Positions 8,917 to 17,417 are shown, counted from the first letter of the stretch. The stretch: 64,000 nt of DNA from Flavobacterium foetidum (GCF_004634245.1 NZ_SJTF01000001.1:372001-436000); one strand, 5' to 3'. Made by a program: numbers and translations. The notes: generated from the letters alone by a model not told the origin.

Positions 8917-10188
8917 TTATGGTTTTACAAATTGGTTTTGGAAGATCTTAAAATCTATAGTCACAAAATACACACTAATCAGTAATGATATAAAGGCATA
9001 GCTTATTAAAATATAGCTTCCGACAGAAATAATCTGATTTAGTTGAAACCAATCACCATAATAAGTTATTATTGAAACTAATAAAACAAAACGGAATGCC
9101 TCCCAATACACCGCATCCTTACTTTTATCCATTAACTCCGCGGCGCTATAGATGCTGACAAAAATATAAAATCCGTAGACAAAAATAGCTGGAAGGCCGA
9201 TTTTTGCAACATTGTCAAATAAATAGCTGACAAACAGTAAGGTAATGAGCATCTGGACGACCGACCACCAAATTAGCTTTTTTGAGTTATGAATTCCGTA
9301 TTTTTCAAATTCATAGATATTTTCAATCTTTTTCACGGGATATTTTACTTCAAAATTTTCTGGCCGCCAACCTGTAGGCTTAAACCAAATGGTAAATTTG
9401 TCTTTCCAGTTTTCTGCTCTCCAGGCATCTTTTACCAATAAGATCAAATGCTGAAAATTGATTTTTATTGGGTTCCAAGTTTCAGCTGGCCTTGTGATTC
9501 CAAATACAGGCGGAACTTCATCCAACTCTTTTTGAAATGTGCCAAAAATCTTGTCCCAAAAAATGAATATCTGAGAATGGTTTTTGTCTAAATATTCCGG
9601 ATTTATGGCATGATGCACCCGATGATGAGACGGTGTCACAATAATATGCTCCAGAAAACCTAATTTCTTTATGTGTTTGGTATGATACCAAAACTGCAGG
9701 AACAGATGCAACGGAAGCGTGATGGCAATAACAGAAGCCGGAACTCCCAACAAAGCGGCCGGAATAAGCAGAAAAGTAAACAGATTTACCAAACTTGCAA
9801 TCGGCTGTCGCAATGCACATGCTAGATTAAATTCTTCACTGCTGTGGTGGATAGCATGTTTGTTCCAGAGAAAATTAATTTGATGGGCTAGCCTGTGGCT
9901 CCAGTAACCGTAAAAATCGATTACAAAAAAGGCAATGAAGTAAGAGAGGACATTTGCTTCTAAATGTTGCAAAGCAATTTTTGAAACCAGCCATTCATAA
10001 GAAAGAAAAGTAACGCTTAGCCCCAAAACATCTTTGACCGAATTGGTAATTCCAGAATTGATGCTCGAAACGCTGTCTATTAGCGGTGCCGTGTCATTTT
10101 TTTTATAAATGCCGTACAATTTTTCAAAGACAATTAATGCTAAAAAAACCGGCATTGCAATAATGAGTATTTTCCCGTATTCTTCCAT
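8917..10188 (-). CDS. Sterol desaturase family protein, alkylglycerol monooxygenase (AGMO)-like
   Basis: A 423-residue integral membrane di-iron hydroxylase. Histidine clusters are HRLAH, HAIHHSSE, HTKHI and PSHHRVHH, followed by DKNHSQIFIFWDKIFGTF. From memory this last stretch and HHSSEEFNLACALRQ align closely with animal alkylglycerol monooxygenase, which cleaves the O-alkyl bond of ether lipids using tetrahydropterin. The length and extra C-terminal helices also fit that enzyme (about 445 residues) better than short C-5 sterol desaturases. The reading frame extends upstream to 10212, but a -7 element at 10210-10217 overlaps that ATG, so the ATG at 10188 is chosen. Confidence 0.85.
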   Translation of the reverse strand: MEEYGKILIIAMPVFLALIVFEKLYGIYKKNDTAPLIDSVSSINSGITNSVKDVLGLSVTFLSYEWLVSKIALQHLEANVLSYFIAFFVIDFYGYWSHRLAHQINFLWNKHAIHHSSEEFNLACALRQPIASLVNLFTFLLIPAALLGVPASVIAITLPLHLFLQFWYHTKHIKKLGFLEHIIVTPSHHRVHHAINPEYLDKNHSQIFIFWDKIFGTFQKELDEVPPVFGITRPAETWNPIKINFQHLILLVKDAWRAENWKDKFTIWFKPTGWRPENFEVKYPVKKIENIYEFEKYGIHNSKKLIWWSVVQMLITLLFVSYLFDNVAKIGLPAIFVYGFYIFVSIYSAAELMDKSKDAVYWEAFRFVLLVSIITYYGDWFQLNQIISVGSYILISYAFISLLISVYFVTIDFKIFQNQFVKP

Positions 10189-10209
10189 AAAAAAGCATTC
10201 TAGATTATT

Positions 10210-10217
10210 CAAATATA
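10210..10217 (-). promoter_or_regulatory. -7 element that sets the start of the AGMO-like gene
   Basis: Minus-strand TATATTTG fits TAnnTTTG. Transcription would start near 10204, inside the longer reading frame, so only the ATG at 10188 can be used. No clear -33 TTG. Confidence 0.5.
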
Positions 10218-10342
10218 TAATAAAAATAAAATGCTTTTTAGGTTATTAGTAATTTTTGTGCTTTACTATTGCGATTTTTCTAAAAATGAGGCTTGGTAGT
10301 CATCAGGTTTATATGGCATTTTAAAGCATTTCTGCAAATGAA

Positions 10343-10385
10343 AAAGCATTCTGTTTTATTAGCTTTGAATAAAACAGAATGCTTT
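10343..10385 (-). terminator. Strong hairpin terminator after clpS
   Basis: A perfect 18-bp inverted repeat (10343-10360 with 10368-10385) with a 7-base loop, 17 bp after the clpS stop codon. On the minus strand the stem is followed by T residues. Confidence 0.75.
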
Positions 10386-10402
10386 AGCATATTTATTATG
10401 AT

Positions 10403-10678
10403 TTAAACGATTTCAGCGCTCAGTCCGGCTTCTAAAAGTTGTGTGCATTGTGGTTTAAGTTTTTCTATCGGGCCTGTTTTTACAGTACATTTTCCGTTAT
10501 AATGAACAATTAAGGAGCATTGTTCTGCCTGCTCAGGTGTATGGTCGCATACGCGAACCAAGGTGTCAATTACGTGGTCAAAAGTGTTTACGTCGTCATT
10601 GTAGACAATGATTTCGTTGTTGAACACTACCGCTTCTTTCTCACGGACTCTTTCTCTTACTTTTTCTTTAGTACTCAT
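10403..10678 (-). CDS. clpS: ATP-dependent Clp protease adaptor ClpS
   Basis: A 91-residue cytoplasmic adaptor that hands N-degron proteins to ClpA/ClpC-ClpP. The N-terminal 20 residues are charged and flexible. The folded part has the signature YNDDVNTFDHV (residues 26-36), whose NDD/T and H region lines the N-degron pocket, and ends with the expected AGLSAEIV. It lies 34 bp after prmA on the same strand and has its own strong terminator. Confidence 0.93.
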   Translation of the reverse strand: MSTKEKVRERVREKEAVVFNNEIIVYNDDVNTFDHVIDTLVRVCDHTPEQAEQCSLIVHYNGKCTVKTGPIEKLKPQCTQLLEAGLSAEIV

Positions 10679-10712
10679 TTTTTTAGTTTTTTGTACTTGT
10701 AATTACGATTAA

Positions 10713-11546
10713 CTAATTTACGTATTTTAATGAAACCCAGTTGTTTCTTTGGAACTTTTTAACATAAGTAAGGCCTTTTTCAGTACAGGAAGCATCGATA
10801 AACGGAATATCTTCTTCATAAAAACCGCTGAACAGAATTATCCCTTTTGGATTTAAGCTATCTACGTAAGCCTGCATATCATTTAGTAAAATATTTCTAT
10901 TGATGTTGGCAATAATCAAATCGTATTTTTTTCCCGCCAACAATGCCGCATCGCCTTCATAAACGCTAATATGTTTGCAATTATTGCGTTCTGCATTTTC
11001 AATAGAATTCAAATAACACCAATTGTCAATATCTATAGCATCAATTGGCTCAGCACCTTTCATTTCGGCTAAAATGGCAAGAATAGCTGTTCCGCAACCC
11101 ATGTCAAGTGTTTTCAAACCTTTAACATCCATTTCCAGTAAGTGCTGAATCATCATGTGAGTTGTTTCGTGATGTCCGGTTCCAAAACTCATTTTAGGCT
11201 CGATCACAATGTCAAATTCGGCATCTGTTTTTGGATGAAAAGGAGCACGAACGTGGCACTTTCCGTCAACATCAATGGGTTCGAAGTTTTTCTCCCATTC
11301 TTCATTCCAATTCACTTGGTCGATCTCTTCAATCGTATATTCAATCTTAAACTCATCCGATTGTAAAATGTAAATATCATCCAGAATGTTTTCATCCCAC
11401 AAATCCTTCTTCACAAAAGCCGAAATTCCGTTTTCTGTTTCTGTAAAACTTTCAAACGCTTTTTCGCCCAATTCTGCCACTAAAATTTCCGAACCCAATT
11501 CTTTTGGCTCAATTGTAAAATGATATCCTAAATAGATGTTTGACAT
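10713..11546 (-). CDS. prmA: Ribosomal protein L11 methyltransferase
   Basis: A 277-residue class I SAM-dependent methyltransferase that trimethylates ribosomal protein L11. Motif I is LDMGCGTAILAI (about 145-156), preceded by KMSFGTGHHETT, which is typical of PrmA. IIANINRNIL is the motif IV segment. The open frame begins at 11564, but a complete promoter (TTG-N19-TACCTTTG) covers that ATG, so MSNIYLGY at 11546 is the real start. clpS follows in the same transcription unit. Confidence 0.93.
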   Translation of the reverse strand: MSNIYLGYHFTIEPKELGSEILVAELGEKAFESFTETENGISAFVKKDLWDENILDDIYILQSDEFKIEYTIEEIDQVNWNEEWEKNFEPIDVDGKCHVRAPFHPKTDAEFDIVIEPKMSFGTGHHETTHMMIQHLLEMDVKGLKTLDMGCGTAILAILAEMKGAEPIDAIDIDNWCYLNSIENAERNNCKHISVYEGDAALLAGKKYDLIIANINRNILLNDMQAYVDSLNPKGIILFSGFYEEDIPFIDASCTEKGLTYVKKFQRNNWVSLKYVN

Positions 11547-11561
11547 AAATAAAAATTTTTG

Positions 11562-11591
11562 CAAAGGTACTTCTTATAATAGAAATTCCAA
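11562..11591 (-). promoter_or_regulatory. Bacteroidota-type promoter for prmA-clpS
   Basis: The minus strand reads TTG (11589-11591), a 19-bp spacer and TACCTTTG (11562-11569). This is a full match to the TTG-N(17-23)-TAnnTTTG consensus. Confidence 0.8.
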
Positions 11592-11616
11592 TTAAAAAAA
11601 TCCAAATCCAAAAACG

Positions 11617-11647
11617 AAAAAACCATTCGCAGTGCGAATGGTTTTTT
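11617..11647 (-). terminator. Terminator after tpiA
   Basis: A 15-bp stem (11617-11631 with 11633-11647) with A-run and T-run flanks, 22 bp beyond the tpiA stop. It also insulates the prmA promoter. Confidence 0.8.
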
Positions 11648-11668
11648 GTAAAATATAATATCTATTTT

Positions 11669-12421
11669 TTAAATAGCTGTAACGATAGCTAAGAAATCAT
11701 CAGCTTTTAAAGCAGCACCTCCAATCAAACCACCATCTACGTCTGGTTTAGAGAAGATTTCTTTTGCGTTTTCTGGTTTTACAGAACCACCGTATAAAAT
11801 AGAAACTTCATCAGCGATTTCAGCTCCAAAAGCTTTACGGATCGTTTCTCTAATAAATTCGTGCATTTCTTGTGCTTGTTCTGGTGAAGCAGTTTCTCCA
11901 GTTCCGATAGCCCAAACTGGCTCGTACGCCAAAACAATTTTAGACCAAGATTCTTTTGCAATATGGAAAACGCCATCGCGCAATTGGTTTTCAACAATAT
12001 TGAAGTGATTTTCAGACTGACGGTCTTTTAGTTCTTCGCCAAAGCAGAAAATTACAGTCATATCATGCTTTAAGGCAGTGTCAACTTTGCTTGCAATTAA
12101 TGCATCAGTTTCGTGAAAAATAGCTCTACGCTCAGAGTGACCTAAGATTACAGTATCAACACCAATGCTTGTTAACATATCTGCAGAGATTTCTCCTGTA
12201 AAAGCGCCGCCTTCAGCTTGGTGAACATTTTGTGCAGAAACGCTGATTGTTGTATTTTTTAATTTTGCAGCAGCAGCTTGTAAGTTTACAAATGTTGGAG
12301 CCACAATAACTTGCGCATTTGTTTTTGCTGGAATTTTTGAAATCAATTCGCTTAGTAATTCTTCAGTCTGAGCCGCATTTTTATGCATTTTCCAGTTTCC
12401 TGCAACAATTGTTTTTCTCAT
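11669..12421 (-). CDS. tpiA: Triosephosphate isomerase
   Basis: A 250-residue TIM barrel that interconverts glyceraldehyde 3-phosphate and dihydroxyacetone phosphate. All catalytic elements are present: Lys in NWKMHK (residues 10-15), His in ILGHSERR (about 92-99), Glu in AYEPVWAIGTG (about 165-175), and the phosphate-binding loops LYGGSVKPEN and GGLIGGAALK. Length matches the family. It is part of a minus-strand run with the TlpA-like gene 82 bp upstream. Confidence 0.97.
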   Translation of the reverse strand: MRKTIVAGNWKMHKNAAQTEELLSELISKIPAKTNAQVIVAPTFVNLQAAAAKLKNTTISVSAQNVHQAEGGAFTGEISADMLTSIGVDTVILGHSERRAIFHETDALIASKVDTALKHDMTVIFCFGEELKDRQSENHFNIVENQLRDGVFHIAKESWSKIVLAYEPVWAIGTGETASPEQAQEMHEFIRETIRKAFGAEIADEVSILYGGSVKPENAKEIFSKPDVDGGLIGGAALKADDFLAIVTAI

Positions 12422-12503
12422 TTTGGTAGTTTTATATTATTTTTTTGTTTTTGAAGTATGTCAAAATTGAAATTGAATTTTGACTATTATTGATATTGAA
12501 AAA

Positions 12504-13001
12504 TTATTTCAATGATTGTAATGTTTCATTGATTTTGTCAAAATCAGTCTCAATTGCGCGGTAAAGCACAATTTTACCTGTTTTGTCAATAACGATGTAT
12601 CTCGGAATCCAGTCAAGGTCGATTGCTTTTCCGAAAACACCTTTCATGCCGTCGTTCATCATGTAATGGTCGCCTTTGTTTAATTCGTGTTTCTCGATTC
12701 CGGCTTTCCATTTTTCAGCGGTTTTATCAGCAGAAAGGAATAAATAAGAAACATCAGGATTAGCGGCTTGTAGTTCTTTTAATTTCGGCATTGCTTTTAC
12801 GCAGTCACCGCACCATGAAGCCCAAACTTCGATTACCAGTGTTTTTCCTTTGTATTTTTTTAGGATATTTTTAAAGGAAGTCTGACCGCCTTCAACGTTT
12901 AATAACTTTTCTGATAAAGCTTCTTTTGAGAAACTTGTTTTCTGAGCTTGTGAACATGAAAATGTAATAAATGCTATTACAGCCAAAGCAATTTGTTTCA
13001 T
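12504..13001 (-). CDS. TlpA-like thioredoxin-fold lipoprotein
   Basis: 165 residues with a hydrophobic leader and a lipobox-like TFSC (Cys16), so probably a periplasmic, membrane-tethered protein. The redox motif WASWCGDC lies at about residues 60-67, and the cis-proline loop is IPRYIV. Such proteins reduce or transfer disulfides in the envelope. The CGDC dipeptide resembles cytochrome-maturation and TlpA proteins of Bacteroidota. A promoter lies about 40 bp upstream. Confidence 0.85.
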   Translation of the reverse strand: MKQIALAVIAFITFSCSQAQKTSFSKEALSEKLLNVEGGQTSFKNILKKYKGKTLVIEVWASWCGDCVKAMPKLKELQAANPDVSYLFLSADKTAEKWKAGIEKHELNKGDHYMMNDGMKGVFGKAIDLDWIPRYIVIDKTGKIVLYRAIETDFDKINETLQSLK

Positions 13002-13040
13002 ATAACGATTATAAAGTTTTTGTTTTAGATACTTAATTCA

Positions 13041-13069
13041 CAAAGTTAAACAAACAATTTGAAAGCCAA
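13041..13069 (-). promoter_or_regulatory. Promoter for the TlpA-like gene
   Basis: The minus strand reads TTG (13067-13069), an 18-bp spacer and TAACTTTG (13041-13048), within the Bacteroidota consensus range. The leader is about 35 nt. Confidence 0.65.
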
Positions 13070-13503
13070 ATGCGGATTAACAAAATTTGAAGAGTCGTTT
13101 ATTCTGTAACAAAATCAAGCTTTTTGGTTAGAAAAACGAGAATGAAATCGTAATAGTACAGTCTAAAATTCGGGATTTCTTAAAAGTGATTTTTCAGGAA
13201 ACGGAAAAAGATGTAATTTTTTATTTTTCAAAGTTCATTTTGAGGTTAAAAAACGTCGTGATTTTGCTTTTTAGAATATTGATGTAATCCCTTGTCATCT
13301 TCTAATCGATGAACAATTTTTGTTTCACAAACTGTTTTTATGAATTTTTCGTGTTTTAATTTAATGTCAGTGTGATTCTTAAACATATTTTTTTGTTTAA
13401 AAAACGCCAATACTTTAGGAAAAAATATTGGCGTTTTCGATAAATAATGTTTCTAGAAATTATAGATTACCCGTTTGGTGTAATAAAAAAATAAAAGCAT
13501 TTT
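13070..13503. other. Intergenic region without a recognised gene
   Basis: About 430 bp, A+T rich, between the TlpA-like promoter and an intergenic repeat. I see no coding frame of useful length. A short inverted pair around 13402-13436 (CGCCAATA and TATTGGCG) may act as a hairpin. Confidence 0.45.
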
Positions 13504-13638
13504 AACACATAGAAGCATAGTTTTTTGTGCCGAAAAAAGAAAATGGAAGAAACAAGTTTCCACACATAGCTAAACTATGTGCATTTAGACTAGTGAAACG
13601 CCTTTTTTAAGTTTAGTTAAACTATGTTTCTATGTGTT
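13504..13638. repeat. Intergenic palindromic repeat, CACATAGAAACATAG family, copy 1
   Basis: Ends are inverted copies of a 17-mer (13504-13520 and 13622-13638, 16 of 17 matching). An inner palindrome CACATAG-CTAAA-CTATGTG lies at 13562-13580, and a core reads AGTGAAACGC. The same ends and core occur at 24072-24221. No coding capacity. Confidence 0.8.
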
Positions 13639-13660
13639 GAAAATAATTTCACCCAACGAG

Positions 13661-14782
13661 TTATAGATTATATGCAACATCAGACAACTTCAAATCTTCG
13701 ACATCGTTATAATGCAATTTCTGCACAATGGTTCCTTTGTGTACTACTACAATGCTCGGATTGGCTCTTTCGATTGTTTTTAATGTGGTCGCGTCGCAGA
13801 AATAGAAATCGATATTTAAGCCGTATTCTTTTTTGGCTTTTGCAATTTCATCAGCATTAGAGGCAGTCATAGCAATAACTTTATAGCCTTTCGCTTGTGC
13901 ATCTGCTGTTACTTTAGAAAGCTTTTGCATTCCTTTTGGATCAGATTTCGTCAAGTCGTAGGTTACAAAAATTACTAATTTTGGTTCCTTCAATAATTCG
14001 TCTTTATAATCAGAATCGTCTTTAGTCATGGTAAAATCGTGGATTGGCGGAATGTAACCTTCAGAAATTATTTTGTCTTTTCTGTCTACAAATGTCGCGC
14101 CTTCAGGAATATTCATCAGGTCTTTTTCTGTAAATTCCTTATCAACTCCATTTACTTTGTAGATAAAAATCATTTCAACTACAGATTTTGGAGCACCTTC
14201 TGGAATTTCCATTCCTTTTTCGATATTGTTTCCAACTTTATACGGACGAAAATCCTTAATTGGATTATGGTTTAAAACCCAGTAAGCCATAAATGCTGAT
14301 AAAGTAACGCTCACATAAACTGCTAAGTTGGTCGCTGAAGTTGAAAATAAAGGTTTTATTAATTTTTTATTGAAGAATAAAATCAGAATAAAGAATAACA
14401 AAACGACATCTTTTGTGAAAGATTCCCAAGGAGTTAATTTTAGTGCATCGCCAAAGCATCCACAATCTTTTACCACATTGAAGTAAGCCGAGTAGAAGGT
14501 AAGAAACGTAAAGAAAACGATTAAAACCAACAACGCCCAAATGGTCTGAGTTGCTTTGTAACCTACTAATAACATTACGCCCAAAACGACTTCTAAGATT
14601 ACTAAAAAGATGGCTAATCCTAAAGCCAATGGCTCTAAAAAAGGCATATTGAAAACAGGCTCACTAAAATATTCAGCCAATTTATAAGAGAATCCAACTG
14701 GATCATTTAGTTTGATTAATCCGGAAATTATAAATAATACACCGACAAATATTCGGGAGAATTGGGTAATAATGTTTTTCAT
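13661..14782 (-). CDS. BT_3928-type DoxX-like membrane protein with thioredoxin-like C-terminal domain
   Basis: 373 residues. The N-terminal half has about four helices of the DoxX/MauE type, with RIFVGVLFIISGLIKLNDP at the start and a conserved CGCFGD at about 116-121. The C-terminal half (from about 255) is thioredoxin-like (PKLVIFVTYDL, then PSIVVVHKG) but lacks a CxxC pair. The family is widespread in Bacteroidota and its function is not settled; electron transfer or disulfide handling at the membrane is the usual guess. It sits between DUF1599 and TlpA-like genes on the same strand. Confidence 0.8.
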   Translation of the reverse strand: MKNIITQFSRIFVGVLFIISGLIKLNDPVGFSYKLAEYFSEPVFNMPFLEPLALGLAIFLVILEVVLGVMLLVGYKATQTIWALLVLIVFFTFLTFYSAYFNVVKDCGCFGDALKLTPWESFTKDVVLLFFILILFFNKKLIKPLFSTSATNLAVYVSVTLSAFMAYWVLNHNPIKDFRPYKVGNNIEKGMEIPEGAPKSVVEMIFIYKVNGVDKEFTEKDLMNIPEGATFVDRKDKIISEGYIPPIHDFTMTKDDSDYKDELLKEPKLVIFVTYDLTKSDPKGMQKLSKVTADAQAKGYKVIAMTASNADEIAKAKKEYGLNIDFYFCDATTLKTIERANPSIVVVHKGTIVQKLHYNDVEDLKLSDVAYNL

Positions 14783-14797
14783 GGGTAAAGTTTTTCT

Positions 14798-14855
14798 GCC
14801 ACTAATTACACGAATCTACACTAATTAATTTGTGGGAATTTGTGTAATTTGTGGC
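14798..14855. repeat. Intergenic palindrome, GCCACTAATT family
   Basis: Inverted 18-bp arms (14798-14815 with 14838-14855, 16 of 18 pairing) between the DUF1599 and DoxX-like genes. One arm recurs at 18574-18600. Confidence 0.65.
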
Positions 14856-14861
14856 TAAATA

Positions 14862-15401
14862 TTATTTTATTGGATTTAAGATTAAAGCAAAAACAGAGTA
14901 ATTAATCATATCCTGATAATTGGCATCAATTCCTTCAGAAACTATTGTTTTTCCTTTGTTGTCTTCGATTTGTTTGACACGAAGCAATTTCTGCAAAATC
15001 AAATCAGTTAATGAGCTTACACGCATATCGCGCCACGCTTCTCCGTAATCGTGATTTTTGGCTTCCATCAAATCTTTGGTCAATTTTACTTTAGCATCGT
15101 ACAATTCAGTTGCTTTTTCAACGTCCAAATCCGGCTGGTCCACGACGCCTAATTCTAACTGAATCAGAGCCATAATAGAATAATTGATGATTCCAATGAA
15201 TTCTCCTTTTTCATCTTCATCCACTTTACGGACTTCATTTTCCTGTAAACTTCTTATTCTTTGCGCTTTTATGAAAATCTGATCAGTAAGCGATGGTAGT
15301 CTCAAAATTCTCCAAGCACTACCGTAATCTTTCATTTTATTGATAAACAACGTACGGCAAACCGTGATAACATTATCAAACTCTTCGGAAGTATTCTTCA
15401 T
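14862..15401 (-). CDS. DUF1599 protein with two tandem nucleotide-modification-associated domains
   Basis: 179 residues made of two copies of the same all-helical unit. KMKDYGSAWRILRLPSLTD at about 22-40 matches NHDYGEAWRDMRVSSLTD at about 114-131, and both are followed by a KxxRxxxxE segment. The family is related to nucleotide pyrophosphatase-like helical folds and is called nucleotide-modification-associated domain 1, with unknown activity. It is probably the first gene of a minus-strand unit with the DoxX-like gene. A promoter lies 30 bp upstream, back to back with folP. Confidence 0.8.
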   Translation of the reverse strand: MKNTSEEFDNVITVCRTLFINKMKDYGSAWRILRLPSLTDQIFIKAQRIRSLQENEVRKVDEDEKGEFIGIINYSIMALIQLELGVVDQPDLDVEKATELYDAKVKLTKDLMEAKNHDYGEAWRDMRVSSLTDLILQKLLRVKQIEDNKGKTIVSEGIDANYQDMINYSVFALILNPIK

Positions 15402-15431
15402 TTATATGCTGTATATTTGCTAAAATTTCTT

Positions 15432-15463
15432 CAAAAATAAGGATAATTTTTTAAGAGTTTCAA
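15432..15463 (-). promoter_or_regulatory. Promoter for the DUF1599 gene
   Basis: The minus strand reads TTG (15461-15463), a 21-bp spacer and TATTTTTG (15432-15439). The -33 triplet falls inside the intergenic repeat that begins at 15457. Confidence 0.55.
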
Positions 15464-15648
15464 GTTTCAGGTTTGCTTTGTTTCAAGTTTTTTCTAAACA
15501 AATTGTTAACACTGAGAACTTGAAACTGAAAAAATGTTTCAGGTTTCAGGTTTGCTTCGCCAGTTCGGCTTTCAGCCTCGGGTCAAGTTCCCAAACTTGC
15601 GTAATCTGCATGAACTTGAAACTTTAAACAAATAAAACTTGAAACCAA
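15457..15648. repeat. Intergenic repeat, GTTTCAAGTTTCAGG family (two units)
   Basis: Reiterated GTTTCAAGTTTCAGGTTT words on the left and GAACTTGAAACT words on the right, in two units (about 15457-15529 and 15536-15624). The second unit contains TTTGCTTCGCCAGTTCG and CTCGGGTC, nearly the same as the core of the repeat at 22673-22798. It fills the space up to the folP start codon. Confidence 0.7.
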
Positions 15649-16485
15649 ATGTTTATTAACTGTAAAGGCGAGCTTATAGATTTAACGATTCCAAAAGTAA
15701 TGGGGATTTTGAATGTAACGCCAAATTCTTTCTTTGACGGAGGAAAATATAAAAACGAAGACGAGATTATTTCACAAGTTGATAAAATGCTTTCTGAAGG
15801 AGCGACGTTTATTGATATTGGTGCTTATTCCAGCAAACCAAGTGCTGAATTTGTTTCAGAACAAGAAGAAATCGACCGCATTGTTCCTGCAATAGAATTG
15901 ATTTTAAAGCATTTTCCGGAAGCATTATTATCCATTGATACTTTTAGAGCAGCCGTTGCCAAAGCGAGTATAGAGAGCGGTGCGGCGATTATAAATGATA
16001 TTGCAGCAGGCGAATTGGACGATAAAATGTTTGAAGTAATTGCCAAATACAACGTTCCGTACATTATGATGCACATGCGAGGAAATCCGCAGACGATGCA
16101 AAGTTTGACGCAGTACGATGATATTGTGAAAGAAATGCTTTTCTATTTTTCTGAAAAAGTGCAAAAAGCAAGAACTTTAGGAATCAACGATTTGATTTTG
16201 GATCCGGGTTTCGGTTTTGCCAAAACAACCGATCAGAATTATGAAGTCATGCAAAAAATGGAGCTTTTCAATCTTTTAAATTTGCCTGTTTTAGTTGGTA
16301 TTTCAAGAAAATCAATGATTTATAAAACACTAGGTATAACACCTCAGGAAGCTTTAAACGGAACAACTTTTCTGAATACGATTGCTTTGATGAAAGGGGC
16401 AAAAATTCTTCGGGTTCATGACGTGAAAGAAGCTGTGGAATGTGTTACTTTGTCTGGTAAAATGAACTCTATTATTTCAATCTAA
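15649..16485 (+). CDS. folP: Dihydropteroate synthase
   Basis: A 278-residue TIM barrel that joins 4-aminobenzoate to the pterin pyrophosphate in folate synthesis and is the target of sulfonamides. Motifs: KVMGILNVTPNSFFDGGKY (13-31), INDIAAGELD, PYIMMHMRGNPQTMQ, LILDPGFGFAKT, VGISRKS and the C-terminal RVHDVKEA. In many Bacteroidota folP is followed by the diadenylate cyclase gene cdaA; here an unrelated lipoprotein gene comes next after 5 bp. Confidence 0.96.
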   Translation: MFINCKGELIDLTIPKVMGILNVTPNSFFDGGKYKNEDEIISQVDKMLSEGATFIDIGAYSSKPSAEFVSEQEEIDRIVPAIELILKHFPEALLSIDTFRAAVAKASIESGAAIINDIAAGELDDKMFEVIAKYNVPYIMMHMRGNPQTMQSLTQYDDIVKEMLFYFSEKVQKARTLGINDLILDPGFGFAKTTDQNYEVMQKMELFNLLNLPVLVGISRKSMIYKTLGITPQEALNGTTFLNTIALMKGAKILRVHDVKEAVECVTLSGKMNSIISI

Positions 16486-16490
16486 AAAGG

Positions 16491-17108
16491 ATGAAAAAAA
16501 TAAGCTATTTCTTTTTCATTACAATAACATTGTTGAGTTGCAATCAGAAAGATACATCAGATTTAAGAAGAAATTACAATGCGAAATCTAAGGAAATAAA
16601 TGAACTCAAAGAGTATTTTGATAAAATAATTCCAAAAGGCTACATAGTTAGTATACGATATTATTCTTCGGATAATATTAATTTGTCCGTTTACGAACCA
16701 ACAAATGTTCCAGGTGAAGGTGAAACATTATTCCAACAATGGGATGTTGATTTTAAGGATTATACAGAATCTGATGGAGTTGAACGTAGCGATGTTAAAA
16801 CAACATCATTAGAGGAAGTCAAAAAGAAATTGAACTGGAATAATGATACTTTTAAAGAAATTTACAGCAAACTGGATGATGTAAATTGCATAGGAATCTC
16901 AAATGGAAATCCTTTAGGACTTGAATATGGTTATAAAGGAATGGGAGTGTTAAGCTACTTGATTTTTGATAAAAACCTTAACAAAGAAGACCAGAAAAAA
17001 TACTCAGATAATTGTTCTACAATGTTTTATAAGGATAATGTTGTGTTTACCTTTAGTTCCGGAGCAACAGGAAGTTTTTGTATTCCCGAATTTAAAAAGC
17101 ATAAATGA
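16491..17108 (+). CDS. Lipoprotein, unknown function
   Basis: 205 residues with a lipobox LLSC (Cys17) after a Phe-rich signal. The mature part starts with a charged helix and has a glycine-rich centre (GISNGNPLGLEYGYKGMG) and two Cys residues that could pair. No family recognised. It begins 5 bp after folP, so it may be cotranscribed. Confidence 0.6.
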   Translation: MKKISYFFFITITLLSCNQKDTSDLRRNYNAKSKEINELKEYFDKIIPKGYIVSIRYYSSDNINLSVYEPTNVPGEGETLFQQWDVDFKDYTESDGVERSDVKTTSLEEVKKKLNWNNDTFKEIYSKLDDVNCIGISNGNPLGLEYGYKGMGVLSYLIFDKNLNKEDQKKYSDNCSTMFYKDNVVFTFSSGATGSFCIPEFKKHK

Positions 17109-17161
17109 TATTGATTCTGAAAAAGGAGAAATCAATTTGATGTCGATTTTATAAAAAAAAA

Positions 17162-17417
17162 TCACATAAAGGTAGTTATTCACATAAAGAACAAATTTTA
17201 CGGCGAGATTTGTGTGGATGTTTTCATTGTGAAAAAGTTTTTTATGTCAAAAGATAAATGAACGGATAAAGAAAAAATAGGCGAAACGACAGTTTGTCTG
17301 CAATGTGGCATGGATACCGTTTTGAGTTCCCAATTACCTATATATGATAAATGTTTTTTAAAAGAAATGAACCAATATTGTGTTCATATGATAAAAATTA
17401 ATACAGTTTTAAAATGA
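17162..17417 (+). pseudogene. Decayed Cys-rich zinc-ribbon protein gene
   Basis: Two frames together give a recognisable protein. The first frame (17162-17248) reads DLCGCFHCEKVF. The second (from about 17249) reads VCLQCGMDTVL...LPIYDKCFLKEMNQY. From memory this matches a family of small cytoplasmic proteins with the pattern CGCFYC...W(T/I)D...CPYCGIDSV...FLxxMxxYWF. A frameshift near an A5/T6 run and a TGA where Trp is expected (17258-17260) break it. The remnant runs into the ATG of the next gene. Confidence 0.6.

Noticed and set aside
16485..16491. Expected diadenylate cyclase gene after folP
   Set aside because: The next gene is an unrelated lipoprotein; no cyclase motif is seen in this window.
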